Below are positions 1-13,019 of a stretch of 64,000 nucleotides of DNA, in pieces; positions within the stretch are counted from its first letter, which is position 1; the number at the start of each line of letters is the position of its first letter. The notes beneath the pieces were generated by a model. It was given only the letters and a program-made list of their open reading frames with translations. It was not told where the DNA came from and made no database searches. The stretch covers positions 70,004,998 to 70,068,997 of the forward strand of contig OX375876.1 of assembly GCA_947359465.1 (NCBI GenBank), given 5' to 3'. The DNA comes from Metellina segmentata. Its lineage: Eukaryota; Arthropoda; Arachnida; Araneae; Tetragnathidae. The translations under genes were made by a program, and so were the position numbers.

Positions 1-204
1 AATCCTACGCTTTCTTTGATTTCTATTATTAACTGCAACAGCTCGACTTAAATTAATTTTTTTTTCAATAAAATTTATCCGATAACGTTATAAATTCAAT
101 GGAAGCGCGAGGCTTCGTGATAAACAAACAATCATACAATGTTGCCAAAACGCGATTGCAAATAACGTCTTTTTTGCGTGCCACGTAAGAGAATTATATA
201 TATA

Positions 205-312
205 GATGCACCACACACCACCTGCACGAGGGGTTTAATTGGATTGAGTTTCAAATTCTCAACCATCCGGTTGCTATTCCGCTACGCTTTCAAACGGGCT
301 ACCGTGGCACTA
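205..312 (-). mobile_element. SINE-B fragment (tRNA-like head)
   Basis: Reverse complement carries a tRNA-derived head: a box-A-like stretch, then a box-B-like stretch after CGGATGGTTGAG, as in the other SINE-B copies here. Only the head and the start of the body are present. Short and diverged, so boundaries are approximate. Confidence 0.5.
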
Positions 313-1194
313 TTGAATAAATGTTCATAATCATTATAGACGTATTTAAATAAGATATCTTCAATGGGATACCACTCCGCCCATAGGCATAAGGTATGAT
401 TTAAATAAGGTATAAAAAGTGAGAAACGACATTGCAACCAATTGATACGATGTCAAATTTTAGACCAGTTGCATAGGTCTTTTTTAATTATACTAAACAC
501 AATAATAATAATATTTAGTGGTGTAATTTCCAATGCTCCTCTTATGCAGAGGACACCATCTCTATTAAAAAACGTTTCCTTCTACCACTGAATTTATGAA
601 AAATATGTTCACACATATATAGTCTTCTCTGTACCGGTCACAAACGCGTCAAGTTGAAATACGAAAGTGAAAAGAAAGGTAACATTCCAAGTTATCTTCG
701 GCCTTAAATCTACTTTTACTCTACTATTTGAAAATATACAGCTCATAGGTCAGGAAGGGAATATTTGTATTTCACTTTAAAAGTGTACTAAGTCACGTTT
801 CAGAGTTTCTTGTCAAAGAAAGGACTGGGGAAAAAATCGCGAGGAAGTAAAAAAGGGGCTCTGTATTCCCCAAATAGGTTTAAGTTATTGAATCAGTCCG
901 ATGAAGGTTGCTAGAGAAGTTTTCGCTCCGAAAGGAATAAATGAATGTTCTTTGTCGGAGGGGATTCGAGAAAATGTAAAGCCTTTTTAAAAATGGAGAA
1001 GTATGGAGTGAATGATCTGAGTCTAAAAAGAAACAGTTTTGTGTGTGGATCTCGGAGTTTAGGGAATATTTTGATATGTAAATATGTTTAATATTTTTTA
1101 AGGATTGAAAAATTACCTCTGATGCTTCCTGTGAGGTAATTTGTTGGGCTTTAGTCAAAAATGGGCTCCTCTGCCATATGGGCCTATGTATAAA
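313..1194. other. AT-rich DNA, nothing recognised
   Basis: No gene, clear repeat or transposon end was recognised. A 92-codon minus-strand frame at 880-1158 has a length expected by chance in DNA of this composition, and its translation shows no domain. Confidence 0.5.
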
Positions 1195-1512
1195 GAATAA
1201 GTAGAAGTTAAGTATTAAATTAACGTTGTACTGGAGCAGAACAACGGGATATTGGTGACGGACTAGGAGGAAACCAGAAGTGTAAGATCCAAGGAGAACA
1301 CAACTCGATTTTGAACCGAACCACAGAAGGCCACACTTGAGTTGGCACCCTATTCTCCAAACTTCTACACCTCGCTAATGTGACGACATTTGATATTACA
1401 ACGGATTTAAGTTTTCATCACCCCCTTTGTACACAACAGTCTGTTTGAATTCAAAATTGTAAGTCTCCGGTGGCTATTTGTTACTCTTTCAACCTGGCTA
1501 TCTTGGGTCCTA
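1195..1512 (-). mobile_element. SINE-B copy, near full length
   Basis: Antisense copy of the SINE-B family. Read on the minus strand it has a tRNA-like head with the CCGGAGACTTAC region, a body containing GGTGCCAACTC, and the conserved 3' part (reverse complement of TTAACGTTGTACTGGAGCA) found in the copies near 14.9, 19.5, 48.1 and 51.7 kb. Recognition rests on comparison of the copies within this window. Confidence 0.6.
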
Positions 1513-2324
1513 TATATCGAAAATGGTATTCAGAATACAAAATTTAATATTTGGTTTATTAAGAGCTATCTAAATAAAAAGTTATGGCAGTTTGATCAAG
1601 TAATACTATTTTTCTTCTTTATATAGAAAAGCCGAAAAATCAGGCTGATTGCCAGTGGACTCACGTCGAAATGTACCTGGTTCGAATCGAGTGTAAGGCA
1701 GACATATTTGGCTTTCTGGAGTGAATGGATAGTTTTTCTATAAATGGGTTTCGCCATGAATGTATGGTACTTTGCACATGATGTAACGTCAACTCCCCTA
1801 TAGTTGTTCATCACGGTAATACCAAATTGTCACAATTATGCCTCTGTTGTGATATCATGACTAAATTTATGAGTATATGACCGTATTTAAGGCTTTGTGA
1901 ATCATACGACATAATAGACGAACTATATATAATTTGTTAATGCCCGACGGGGGAACTGGTCATTACTCACAACCGAACTACTTTGCTTACGTGCACCACA
2001 AATGGGTTGATGTCATACACCACATTCGTGCTTCATATTATAGATACAACTCTTTTATAGAAATTCTACTCAGACCAGGTTCTAGTTTTGGTAATATGGG
2101 TAGTTTGTCCTTGCACATGATCTATCATTCGTTTCATATTTATTTTCTATATTTTGTAAAAAAAAACGCTTGGATCACACATCTATACAGAGTAAAATTA
2201 ATTGCATTCCATTGTGCCGTTTTATGTCCTTTATGAATTGGAGATAAAATCATCGGTATTGCATTGTGTGGTTTGTGAAAAGGAAACTACTATGAATGTT
2301 GCTGACCTACAAGGTTGTTTAAGT

Positions 2325-2650
2325 TAGGAGGACCGTTGACTTAGTGTCTCTCTAAAGCAATAGAACAGGATATTGGGGACAGTCTTGGATCAATACGGAA
2401 GGGAAAGATCCGAACACAACATCTCGTACTTTTAAACATCGGCCAGATGATGAGTTCCTCACTAGATTTGGGCACCATTTACCAAGCTTCCGCACCATGC
2501 TAACTCGAAGACATGTGAATCAATGACAGACATAACGTTAACAAGCCACCCCTCGTGCATGATGGTCTTATGTCGGATTGAGTTCTGAACTTGAGACCCT
2601 CTTACTCTTCCAGTTAGGCTACAGTGAACCAACAAGGATGTCTAAAGCTA
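2325..2650 (-). mobile_element. SINE-B copy, near full length
   Basis: Second antisense SINE-B about 800 bp from the previous one. On the minus strand the head contains the box-A-like AACTGGAAGAGTAAGAG, then a degenerate box-B region, then the body with TCGTGCATGATGG and GGTGCCCAAATC. Diverged throughout, so an old insertion. Confidence 0.6.
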
Positions 2651-3334
2651 GGCATACCTTTTCTGTATCGGCAACATTCCTCCTTGATAATGTTAAGCTC
2701 GTTACTAGTGACTGTATGCAATAGATCTTAGGTGCTAGTTGCAGCTCAATTTACATTACATGAACAACAATAAACTAAGTAAAAGCTTTTAAATTAGTTT
2801 CAATATCCATCATATAATCCTTATGAAACTGGCGCGTGCATATTAGGAATAATTGTATTCCTTATTTAAGTGTACATAATACAAACGCGAAAGGAAGAAA
2901 CTGATCTAGAGACTTAGCCCCTTCCAATCATGAATATATAAAACTATTTTCATTAAATTCATTCCGTTTACTTTAACATTCTATGCACTTCTCCGTTCAG
3001 AGATAGATGAATTAAGCAGGAACTTATATTTACATGAAGTACTACTGAAGAACTAGGAAGAAAAGCAGGGAGACAAAGGGTGTGTGCTTCTTCATAATTC
3101 ATCGGACAGACTTATCTTAGATATCTTGGAAATTTATTTAAGGCATTCATTTATATGTTTATAGTACAATGGATTCATTAGCATAGATTGAATTAAATAT
3201 TATTTTTAAGTCGTGGTGTAAATGATAGTCTATATTTTAAAGTCAGGCATCTTTCTGTATTATAGATTCTTACAGAACTTTTGTGTTTTTAGTTTTTCAT
3301 ATACAATACACAAACAGTGTATTATACTTCTTAA

Positions 3335-3735
3335 TCCTCTAAGTTTTTTTGACGAGATATCTCGTTCGTCGAGACCTGACCATTTTTTGTTAATAACAAG
3401 AAATCTCACCATTAATATAATTCTGGATTTTTTATGATGATCAGATGTGTATTTGCGCAAGTTTTCAACTAATGACGAGATACCGTGACCGGACAACCAA
3501 TAGGAGGTTTAAAACTGCAGGTGCTTGTCCAGAGGTGGTATCTCGTAATTAGTAAAACAGACCAGATCTGGAGGGACAGAGATATCTCGTATTTAAAAAG
3601 AATAGACGAGATCTTGATCTTTTTCAACATAAAAAAATCGGAAATATAAGGATGATGAGGTTTCTCGTGATTATAAAAATTAGCCAGGTCATGATGAACG
3701 AGATATATCGTCGAAACTACTTGGATAGCTAACTA
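3335..3735 (+). repeat. PAL repeat locus 1 (ACGAGATATCTCGT palindrome family)
   Basis: Starts with GACGAGATATCTCGT and contains at least five degenerate recurrences of a unit of roughly 40-90 bp combining an 'accagatcttgatgga'-like arm with a palindromic 'acgagatatctcgt'-like core. It ends in ATCGTCGAAACTACTTGG, the end motif shared by most loci of the family. No coding potential. Family not recognised; the structure suggests a non-autonomous inverted-end element with internal tandem units. Confidence 0.7.
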
Positions 3736-6700
3736 TCATTGAAGAGAAGTAAAACGGTAGGTGCTAAAGGCAAAAAAAGTTATCTAAAATGTATGATATA
3801 ATAAAAGAATGATATCTAAAAGTAAAATATAATACGTTTTAGTGAAAAAGGTTTTTTTAAAGTTTTCACCAACTATGAAATAGAAACAATAAGCATTGTG
3901 GCTGTATTGCTCAACGAAAAATTAAATGCCATTTTTTCTAAAAATAAATATTTAATACGTTGTTATTATTACGCATTATTCATGATATTTAATTAAAAAT
4001 TGCTCACCTTATGAATTGTTCTAAATTAAAAAAGAACGAGTGCCAAAAAATGTATATTGACACAAAAAGGAAATATATTTATTCAAAAAAACCTACTTCG
4101 TGCATTTTGTTTTGAGGAAGAGCATATTTATTCTACCTATCTAAATACTGATTTTTTTTAAAGAGAGAAGTAAATATTTGTCGCCAATGTACATAAAAAG
4201 TGTATACAATCGCATCTTTACGCTAGGAGTTTATTATTCTTTGTTTTAAAAATAGAATTCAATACAACCGAGAGCCAAAACTACAATAAACCACCCTCTG
4301 TTTATTTTATGATATTTAAATTTTCACAATAACATGAAAGATATACAATTCTTTTATGTAGCAAACTTAAACCAATGCCAGAAACCATAAATTTGATCAA
4401 TTGAATTTTCTGGTTACAAGTAAAATGGTTACAAACAAAATATGTGTATTTCAGTTTTATTGCTAAATAAGGTTCTTAATTAAATAACTCCAGGGTGCAT
4501 ATAAATGGTATTTTTTATAATTCATGACTTCTTACTTTTCTAAAGCCTTAGAACATCGTAAGGCGAAAAAATAATTTAAGTCATAGGTTATTAAAAAATA
4601 CATTTTACACAAAAAAATGCAGTTATTTACTTACCGAAGTTATGCATATTGTGGAAGTACAATACATACTGAATTTAAATCGGTCACTCATAAGGACAGC
4701 ATTGTGAACGTATTTTTAAAATATAACTAAAATAATTCCCATTACTATTTTACATCTATTTAATTATTTAATCATTATCTTCAATACACATCTTGTAAAT
4801 GCAACTATGCGACATAGACACATAGAAATCTGACGTCATTAAATTATTTTCTATAATACTCCCATCGAAATTAGAGTTTCATTTTTTTGCTCTACTTTAT
4901 ACTTCAACGTCATGTAGATAAATATTTGCTGAAAATACCGTGTTTCCTCAATACGTACTACCATAAATTATGAGTTGTATCAAGGTATGGTTTTTTAGCT
5001 GCAAAGGGAACTCAAATAAATAAATCAAACTTGACTTTAACTAAGTAGGACGATGTATGCTGAAAACTTTTATTAAAATAAGATTTGATAATTATCTCCT
5101 GTGCTTTACTTTGAGGACTAATTTTACGCGTCATAAAATTGCAATTTTGTACCGAATAATAAGCGCCCCTGTCGTCTTTTTACCTTTATTTTCAAACTGG
5201 CATATTTCTAACCACGTCTCATTTTATTTTCAGTTTCACATTCTCGATTATGCAGTAAAAAAATGGCCTTCAATTTAACACATGATAAAATAGCATGCAT
5301 GGAAGGCTATCTTGGCCACGCAAAGCTACAAACATTTGAGCCCGCAGTAAAATTCATCATTTCTTTACAATCATAAAGTACTTTATTAAGGAGAGGAACT
5401 CCGTAATTTATATTCTTCTAAAATGCACTTATGACTAAGAAATGTTTACCAAAGAAAACCATTAATATTCGTGTGAATACATAAACATCAAGAAAAAATG
5501 CTCTGTATTGAATTTTAAGGTAAAATTTATGATGTTTTGCCAAAAGTCATATTTTTCGGTAACATTTATAAGAGCAGTACTGTACTAACAAGTAGCATAC
5601 TTCCTGTTAATAGTTCTCCAAAACTTTATATTTCAGAACGAAGTCCTAATTAAATGAAACTACAAAAAGTTAAACCGATTAAATGTATATTATTACAATG
5701 CACTATTGCAATCAAAGAGCATTTTTCTCTTTAACATAAATATTCATTTTTCAAACGAAATTCATAAATGAATGTAAAGAATATAGGTATATAATGAAGT
5801 ACTGTGTAGAGAAACCTTTCCAGAAAAACAGATGTTTATAAAAATAATTGGGTCAAACTAGCAAGTTGCATGTAGATACATCAATGCTGTTATTGGAAGA
5901 AAATTCATCCAAGTATACATTTTTTATCACATTAGAGGTGCTTTTTTTATTTTTAGTAAAAAAAAGTATTTACGGCCATTTTGTATTGTTTTCTATTGGA
6001 CCTTCCCAAAAAAGCCACACTCTACTCTTCATTAAGGAAAATTTAATTGATGAAAATGAAAGTTGAAATCCGTTGAAAGAAGAAAGTTCCCTTCAAAAGC
6101 TAATAATATTGCATTGCATTAATAATAACTCCATTACGAATTTTTATTTTTAAAAGAAAAATTATTAATAATATGTAACAAAATGGACATGTTAAACAGT
6201 AAACACGCAGCAATGTCGTTACATGATACTGGTACTGCTGAATTATATTTTTACAAAAATTATGATCATCATTTATAACTGCTGTATAAGCAATCAAATA
6301 ATTGATTGTACTGAAATTCCCTACAAACTTTAATTTAAGCAGCAGCGGAAAGTGAGTTAATCTATGATAATAAGCATACTGTAAGAACATACAAAATATT
6401 TCTATGCATCCTAAAGAGATATAAATCGGATGCAAGGGATAAAAGTTAAACTGTATTCACATAGGCCTAGGTGCAGAATTATAACAGTGTTCTGCATTAC
6501 AACTCCAAGCAATTACAATTGTTCTGCACGCATTGTGTCCGAATTTTGAAAGCTGCACTAAAATCAAAAGCAGACGTAAATCACAATTATTGGCTAAATA
6601 TGTAGTATATTTTATAATAAAACATCAAAATTAACTAACTTACTTTATTTAAAACCAAGGCATACTTTCAGAATTCGCAGTTCTGTCGATAACAATTGAA

Positions 6701-7417
6701 GTTAAATATTTTGTCATCGACATAGATGTGTTATATATAAAGTGTTTGTGTAATTTGGGAGGTGTTGGGAGTTTGTGTTCCTAAGCTGGAAAAGAAAAAA
6801 AAAAGGTTTGGCAAGGAGCCCACTTGGCCCTGTAGAACATCGTAACTTACGATTGAAAAAAAATCGGAACAAATTTTGGTAACATTAAGGAACTATAGTT
6901 CTGCAAAGACTTGTTCTTTGATATACGTCGCAGTTTTAAGCACTATTTGCTCCCGGACACATAGATATGCTTGTCCGAAACTGTACAAGGATGTGCATAT
7001 GGTGCAGAAAGGACAAGTACTTGGACAAGTACAAGTACTTGAATATAATATTTCAGAGTGTTTATTATACAGTTTCATAGCGGTTATGTACTTATATTTC
7101 CACAGTAGGTGTTCAAAGTCGTGACATTTAAAAGTAATGCCTTTTGACAGAGTTGATGCATAGTTGGCTACAAATCGCTAACAGGAGATCTACCGCGCCA
7201 ACTAACATCGCCCTCTAGAAATCCGGATGACGTTTGCATGGATATATACGTCATGGATGGATGGATACATATCCTCAATTGAATACGGTTTATTTTTATG
7301 TTCAACCTACCTCTCCTTAACTCTCTGAGAGTTTTGTATGCATAATTCTACCTTGGAACCTGGAGTCTCCCCCCGCTTGGTTTCGAACCAACTCTGATCT
7401 TCTTGACCTATAGAAAC
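3736..7417. other. AT-rich DNA, nothing recognised
   Basis: About 3.7 kb of low-complexity, AT-rich sequence with many homopolymer A and T runs and no transposon ends that I could pair. Open frames here are short and stop-limited. A small direct repeat of the type GGACAAGTACTT occurs at about 7010-7042. The segment 7140-7260 is less AT-rich but not identified. Confidence 0.5.
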
Positions 7418-7535
7418 TTTTCAAATGATTATATTCAAGGTAATGAACAATATAATATATCCAAATGATTTTATTCCAGGAAATGAACAAAGGAATATTT
7501 CCAAATGATTCTATTCAAAGAAATAAGGATAGGAT
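7418..7535 (+). repeat. Minisatellite, about 42-bp unit, three degenerate copies
   Basis: Three successive units share CCAAATGATTNTATTC followed by aaggaaatgaacaa-like sequence, at about 7422, 7460 and 7500. The units carry small length differences. No function suggested. Confidence 0.6.
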
Positions 7536-8952
7536 CCTTTTCAAATTCAAGGAATCTGGTTGTTTAGAGTCGTTAATATGTGTTGTAAGTTCAAAGAAAC
7601 CTTACACTGATACCAAGTATCGTGACGCAAAAGGGTTAGAGATTTTACAAGACGTTTTGCAACAACTTCGTATAGTGTCACATTACCAATTTGTGACAAA
7701 ATATTTTTGTTACTCCTATTATAAAGTGACGTGTGGGATTTTGTTCATTTTTATTCATCATGAATTTCATATATTTACATTCTTAATATAGTATTTCTTG
7801 TGATTAAAAAAAAATCGTTAGAAAATTTATTCGAAACACATGCCTCTAGATTTCTATGTGTTATGTTAAATACTACCATATTCTTCTAGGGGTACAGCTA
7901 TGACAGATGATTTCATTTTATATTGAGGTTAATAATATCACCTGCTTTATTTGACTATTATAATAGATTCGTGGATATTTATCAGCATTAGAAATCTGAA
8001 GAAAATGGTCTGAAATTTCTACTTAAATCAGTATGTACTGCAAAATAAAATATGTAATATTCCGTTATGTTGTGTAGTCCTGTGTTTCATTTAATCATAC
8101 TTTCCTTTCTGTGTTTTCGTCTTCAAAATATGCACAGTATTTTTCATTTTAGTATTATTATTCTGTGTCACAATGAATCATTTAAAATAACTCTATTTAA
8201 GGCAATCTCGAGCGTATACTCGCAAAAGTTCTATTCATGATATGCTGTGATTGTTATATAAACTATTTACTCAGTCTCTGACTGTTTTTTACAACCCAGC
8301 GAACTAACAATGCACTAGTAAATTATTAATGCAACCATATCCTATTCTCATACCACGACATGAAATAGTGACTTGCAAAACCTGCATTGCTCCACGAAGG
8401 TAGCAGTTTTCTCTGCTATTGTCATATATCCTGCTCTTTTTTGCTACCATTCTCAATGAACTGTCATGTCCTCAGTGTAAAGAATGTCCCCGGTTGCTAG
8501 GATACGCCTTTCTCTATCTGTATGAAATATAATACAGAAGGAACAGTGTACGTTTTCCCCAAAAAACTAGATCATATCTGACCAAAATACCCAGTTAGTA
8601 CAAGGAGTGATGTATGGGGATAGATTATAGACGCAGTATGCCTTAAAAAGGAAGTCTTTCATGGACCTAAAAACAATCCTTGCTATTCCCCAGCCACTAG
8701 AGCGCTTATCGTTTTCATATATTAAGTTCCGGTTTAAAACGATGATTATGAGGTGTTTAGGAGTGCGTGAGGAGTTATTTTCACGCAAAAACTTTGTCTC
8801 CGGTTATACATCATAACTGTTTTATCAGTTTGCACGTCATATTTAAGTTAACAATCTTGATTTTGGAAATTGCATTATGCTAAGTGTACCGTTAAAATGA
8901 GTTGCTTTCACGCAGGGTTTTATATAATAAAACGCGGACGTCTTTGTTTCAG
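7536..8952. other. AT-rich DNA, nothing recognised
   Basis: No supported feature. A plus-strand frame at 7465-7791 (108 codons) overlaps the minisatellite and is not supported by composition or motif. Confidence 0.45.
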
Positions 8953-9257
8953 GCTTCTATAAGAAGATTATGATATTAAAGTTGGCCCGAATGCATCTAT
9001 CTTGCTTGGAGGGAAAGCAGCTAGAAAGGTTTAAAAATGTAATTGAGAAAATAAATGGCTTAAATTGTTGCATACGTAGTCTATTTAAATGCATAAAGGA
9101 AACAATTCTTAGGATATTAGAATACTTGTGCGACGTATACTCAAAGTTGGAATACAAATTTAAGCTTGTGTCACAATTTATATGTCAGAAGATAAAAAAA
9201 GTATCCAAAATGTATCAAGGTGTTGCACTATTTTACTATAGTGTGGAGTGCAATTAG
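8953..9257 (+). CDS. Candidate terminal exon, helical Cys/Lys/Leu-rich peptide
   Basis: A plausible splice acceptor (CTTTGTTTCAG, AG at 8951-8952) opens directly into a frame that runs 100 codons to TAG. An AATAAA lies at 9323-9328. The frame also has an ATG at 8970 that would give 95 residues. The translation has hydrophobic residues spaced every three to four positions from about residue 18 to 80 (for example CIKETILRILEYL), with Lys/Glu between, as in a long amphipathic helix. It has several Cys, including one adjacent pair. No family recognised. An open frame of this length is expected a few times by chance in a window this AT-rich, so the case rests on the helix pattern plus the acceptor. 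Confidence 0.28.
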
Positions 9258-9860
9258 GAGAGAGTACAAAGTTTAAAAAAAAAAAACTTTTTGGAGCATT
9301 AAAGAGGCATATATTGTGGCAAAATAAAGGGAAATGGATATTGTTTTGATTGATTTTATAGCAAATGTAACAAATTAAAATTAATTGCTGTTATTATAAA
9401 TACTTTACAAAAGTGTGAAGAATTTAGATTTATTGGGCATAGTTTAAAACATTTTATTTTGTAGCAATCAAGGCTTATATATTGGTTTCGTAATAAGAAG
9501 AATAGTAATCATGTGTTTGAATTTACTGCAAATGTAATCAATGTAATAAAAAGAAATTGCAGTTATTCTAAACTTGTATAGATATCTAGTCGAGTTAAGT
9601 ATTTTTATGAAATATTTTTGTAAAACATTATTTAAAAATTCCCTATTATTCAGCTTAATATTTTATTACATTTATTTGCAAGACTAATGTGATTACAACT
9701 AACTATGGTACATTAAATTGAAGATTAATGAACATAATTACATCAATAGAATGCAATAAAATATCATTAGTACAATGTAAATTTGTCAGTTTTTCATCCA
9801 TCGTCAGCAATACATCATTTATGGGTCAGACCATTATCACAATACAATCCTTAATGCTTC

Positions 9861-10080
9861 GGAGTTGCCATGGCTCAGTGGATCAACCCAAAGCAACATG
9901 TGAATTGCAGAGGTCGGAAGTTCTATTTATTAGTTTAACCTGGGTGTATTTCTATCTTCGTGTATCTTCCATATGGTATATGTCCACAATGCTGTCTGGT
10001 GTTTGGAGATGCTTGGATTATATGAAATTGTTATGCTTGGTCAAATATGGTTCTTGCTCCATAAATTCCAACACAAGCAA
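9861..10080 (+). mobile_element. SINE-A copy with target duplication
   Basis: A tRNA-derived SINE. The head has box-A-like TGGCTCAGTGGATC, a degenerate box B about 50 bp further on, and a 3' segment ending in CAAATATGGTTCTTGCTCC, then an ATAAA and CAACAC-type tail. It is flanked by imperfect direct repeats, CCTTAATGCTTC before and CCTCAATACTTC after. The 124-codon frame spanning 9728-10102 is a by-product of this insertion. Confidence 0.7.
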
Positions 10081-10099
10081 CCTCAATACTTCAGTACAA

Positions 10100-12946
10100 T
10101 AATTCACCATAAGCATTTTACTATTAAGTAATTTATTCAATAGTTTAAAAGTTCGCACCAGTTTTGTGCAATTGATCATCTCTGTAGCGAGAAAATGGAC
10201 ATGCCATTTTTTGTTTCCATCGTATTACGAAGTCTTCAGATACGTAAGGAAACAAAATGTTAAAACATTTATTCGACTGAATGATTAATGGTAGCACTTT
10301 ATACGGATAGACAGGTAATACGCACCCAGACTCTCAACTCATCATGAAGGAAGGCGCTGGTTCAAATGGTTGAGTCTAAGTTAGACAAATGACTTATGAT
10401 GAATTTGAAGAGAAAACTACAAAAGGCTATGTCACTATACGTCTTATCGCATGGAGTTAACCGTTTCTATGAAAGCTGAATAAGGTTGAACAGATCTGTG
10501 ACTATTGAAAAACACAATGAAATGCTTGGTTCAAATCTACTTTAGATAAATGTTTTGCTCAACGTAATGATGTAATGATGTTATTTATTTGAAAAGAGTG
10601 TTTTACTGTAAAGAAAACTACTGCTTACAAAATGTTGTCTTGTACATAAAAATGATTTCGAGTCCGTAAGGTGGTAGGAATATAATTATGGTATTCATCA
10701 AGTGGCTTTTATTTACTTTAAATATATGCAACTATTTTATAAACTTGTTTTAAAAATATGTAAACCTCTATTTGTCTGATCATCAGGTAAATTGAAAATC
10801 TACGAAATGTTTCATTAAGTGAATAACAATTCAGTTTACTGATATATCATTCATAATAAACTCCCCATATTTGCTGATTGTGCACGGTTCCAGCATTATG
10901 CCGTTTCGAGCATAATTTTTTCTCTTCTGAATTTAACTTCCACTCAGCTCGATCGTTTCACCCATGCGTTTCACATCCTCTATTCACACTTCATCAACAG
11001 AAGGTTCCATTAAGCTTTTATAAATCAGACCTTTTAATTCTTAAACACAAGACCAAGGACTACTTAGCTTCAATACGACGTGTAAACAAAAATGTCGGTC
11101 AATCAGTGCAATATTTAGATTCTATAGTTTTTGAAGATGGCTGAAATATGACTTGCTGTCGAACCTATAATTCTGTGCTGAGATGGCACAATGTTAAAAG
11201 TCACTCTTTTTAATTTTTCGTGACAGCAATTTTAAGATTCAAGATTTAACATGTGGTTCTGTGATTTTTTACTTTTTCTCCTTCCCTACCTTTGTTTTCT
11301 CTTAAACTGAAAGAAAAAGACTTACGACATTTTGCCCCCTTTTAAACTTTAACAAACCAGACTCCAGGATGGGACTTACACAATATTTTGGGAAAAGTGA
11401 CTTACAACATTTTACCATCTGAGCACATAATTTACTAACATGTTAATTACAATTAATAAAAATTTATTTTCTCAATAGAGAAAGTAAGCTGGAAATAGTT
11501 TTGTTGTTCCCTGAGTTCCCCACCCTGAATAGATAATTGACTATTGTTAGTACTTCTGGTATTGCCATTTTTTAATTGGGTAGGATTATAGAAAAAGTCT
11601 CAGGCCATACTGTTTGTTTTAGGATACAGTGAAAGGTTTAGTTAAAGGACTTATTTCAACATTTATCAGCATTTATCATTTTTCATGAAATAATGCAGTC
11701 ATTAGTTCAAGCATTCAAGGGTATTACCGATTGTAATTAATAGTGATGTCATTTGGAATAGAAAAAACAATGGGACTATTACAAGATTAAATCAACTTCA
11801 GCCAGTATCTTTTAGTCTAGCTAGCATTGATGAGAGCATTTAGTATGATCTTGGGGATTAAATAAGGATGGAATGGATAGAAAATTAACAATTTCGCATT
11901 CTTAAGAATATATGTTATATATAGGTGGAGCGTGTGGATATCTTAAAAGCGAGTCCTCGAGAAACAAAAAGTGTGGAAAGAACTATCTTCTAGGATCACG
12001 TTGCACACACACATTTACACACACAGACATTTTTGACACATCATCCCTTATATACATCAGTCATACTAGTAATTACCACTTCATATTTTTGCCTTGAATT
12101 TACTTTCGATCTCTAACAGTGACTGAACTTAGCCACTGCAAACGAATTCCTAAATTCTACACTAAACGGGTGAATGGTATCAAACTTGCAACATTTCCAT
12201 TATAAATTTAAATTGTGTCTAGGAATGTCGATGGGGGTTTTCTCCTAATTTGTAGCGATTCGTTTAGGCGCTATTTGGTGGGTTTCGGGTCTAGCTCCAT
12301 CGCCGAACTCACTTTGCTTCGGGATTCTTTTTCGAATTAATCACGTGTTAAGGGACGTTTCTGAAAATTGATATGATGGCATGAATATTTTCACTGTATC
12401 AACCATTTCGAAAATTATATAGTTTACATTCCATGCATATTTTACAACAGACACAACAAGCAAAACATTTCAAGAAATTCCAGAAAGTATGTATATACAC
12501 TAATATGCTCAGCCCTATCTGCTTTATCTCATTTCTGAAGAGGTTGCGTAGTATTAAATAAAATAATTTTTAATCATGTATGTTTCACCTGTAATTATTC
12601 AATCAATTTTAAATTTTGTTTCACTATAGCTCATACTTTGTTTGATTAAGTTATTCACTTAATAACGAGTAAATTATTTTTATTCTGAAATTGCAATCTT
12701 GTATAAGTGAAACATGTGAAAAAAACGTACTGTGAAATTTGGCATCTGCCCTAATTAAAAACATTCAGAAAAGGAATGTTAGTTATAATGACCATTTCAT
12801 ATAACGTCTTAAGTGAAAGTAATCTAGGGTCGCTATAAGGCATATAGAAGCTACTGTACAAAACAATCAAAAGGATACACTACATTCCATTTGAAATGAA
12901 CAAAATGAAATCACAATTTATTTCTGTATTTTGAAACACCAGCTTT
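10100..12946. other. AT-rich DNA, nothing recognised
   Basis: No supported gene or element. A plus-strand frame at 10878-11144 (88 codons) is slightly less AT-rich than its surroundings but lacks a recognisable domain or good splice context. A short CA-rich tract lies near 12001-12030. Confidence 0.45.
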
Positions 12947-12960
12947 CCAGATGTATACCT

Positions 12961-13002
12961 TTCTTGGACCTTGCGCCATAAAACCCAAAAGCAACCAACC
13001 AA
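12961..13002 (+). mobile_element. 42-bp SINE-A 3' stub with perfect 14-bp target duplication
   Basis: CCAGATGTATACCT occurs at 12947-12960 and again at 13003-13016. Between them is only the 3' end of SINE-A (GACCTTGCGCCATAAAACCC followed by a CAACCAACCAA tail). This is a severely 5'-truncated target-primed retrotransposition. The exact duplication indicates a relatively recent event and fixes the 3' end and tail of the family. Confidence 0.85.
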
Positions 13003-13019
13003 CCAGATGTATACCTATC

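Noticed and set aside
3335..3735. PAL repeats as a CRISPR-like array
   Set aside because: Units are degenerate, linkers are related to each other rather than unique spacers, and the context is animal nuclear DNA.
7360..7405. Possible tRNA T-arm (GGTTTCGAACC)
   Set aside because: The motif is a self-complementary sequence; no acceptor, D or anticodon stems can be paired around it.
9728..10102. 124-codon plus-strand open frame
   Set aside because: Most of it is a sense-orientation SINE-A insertion with target duplications.
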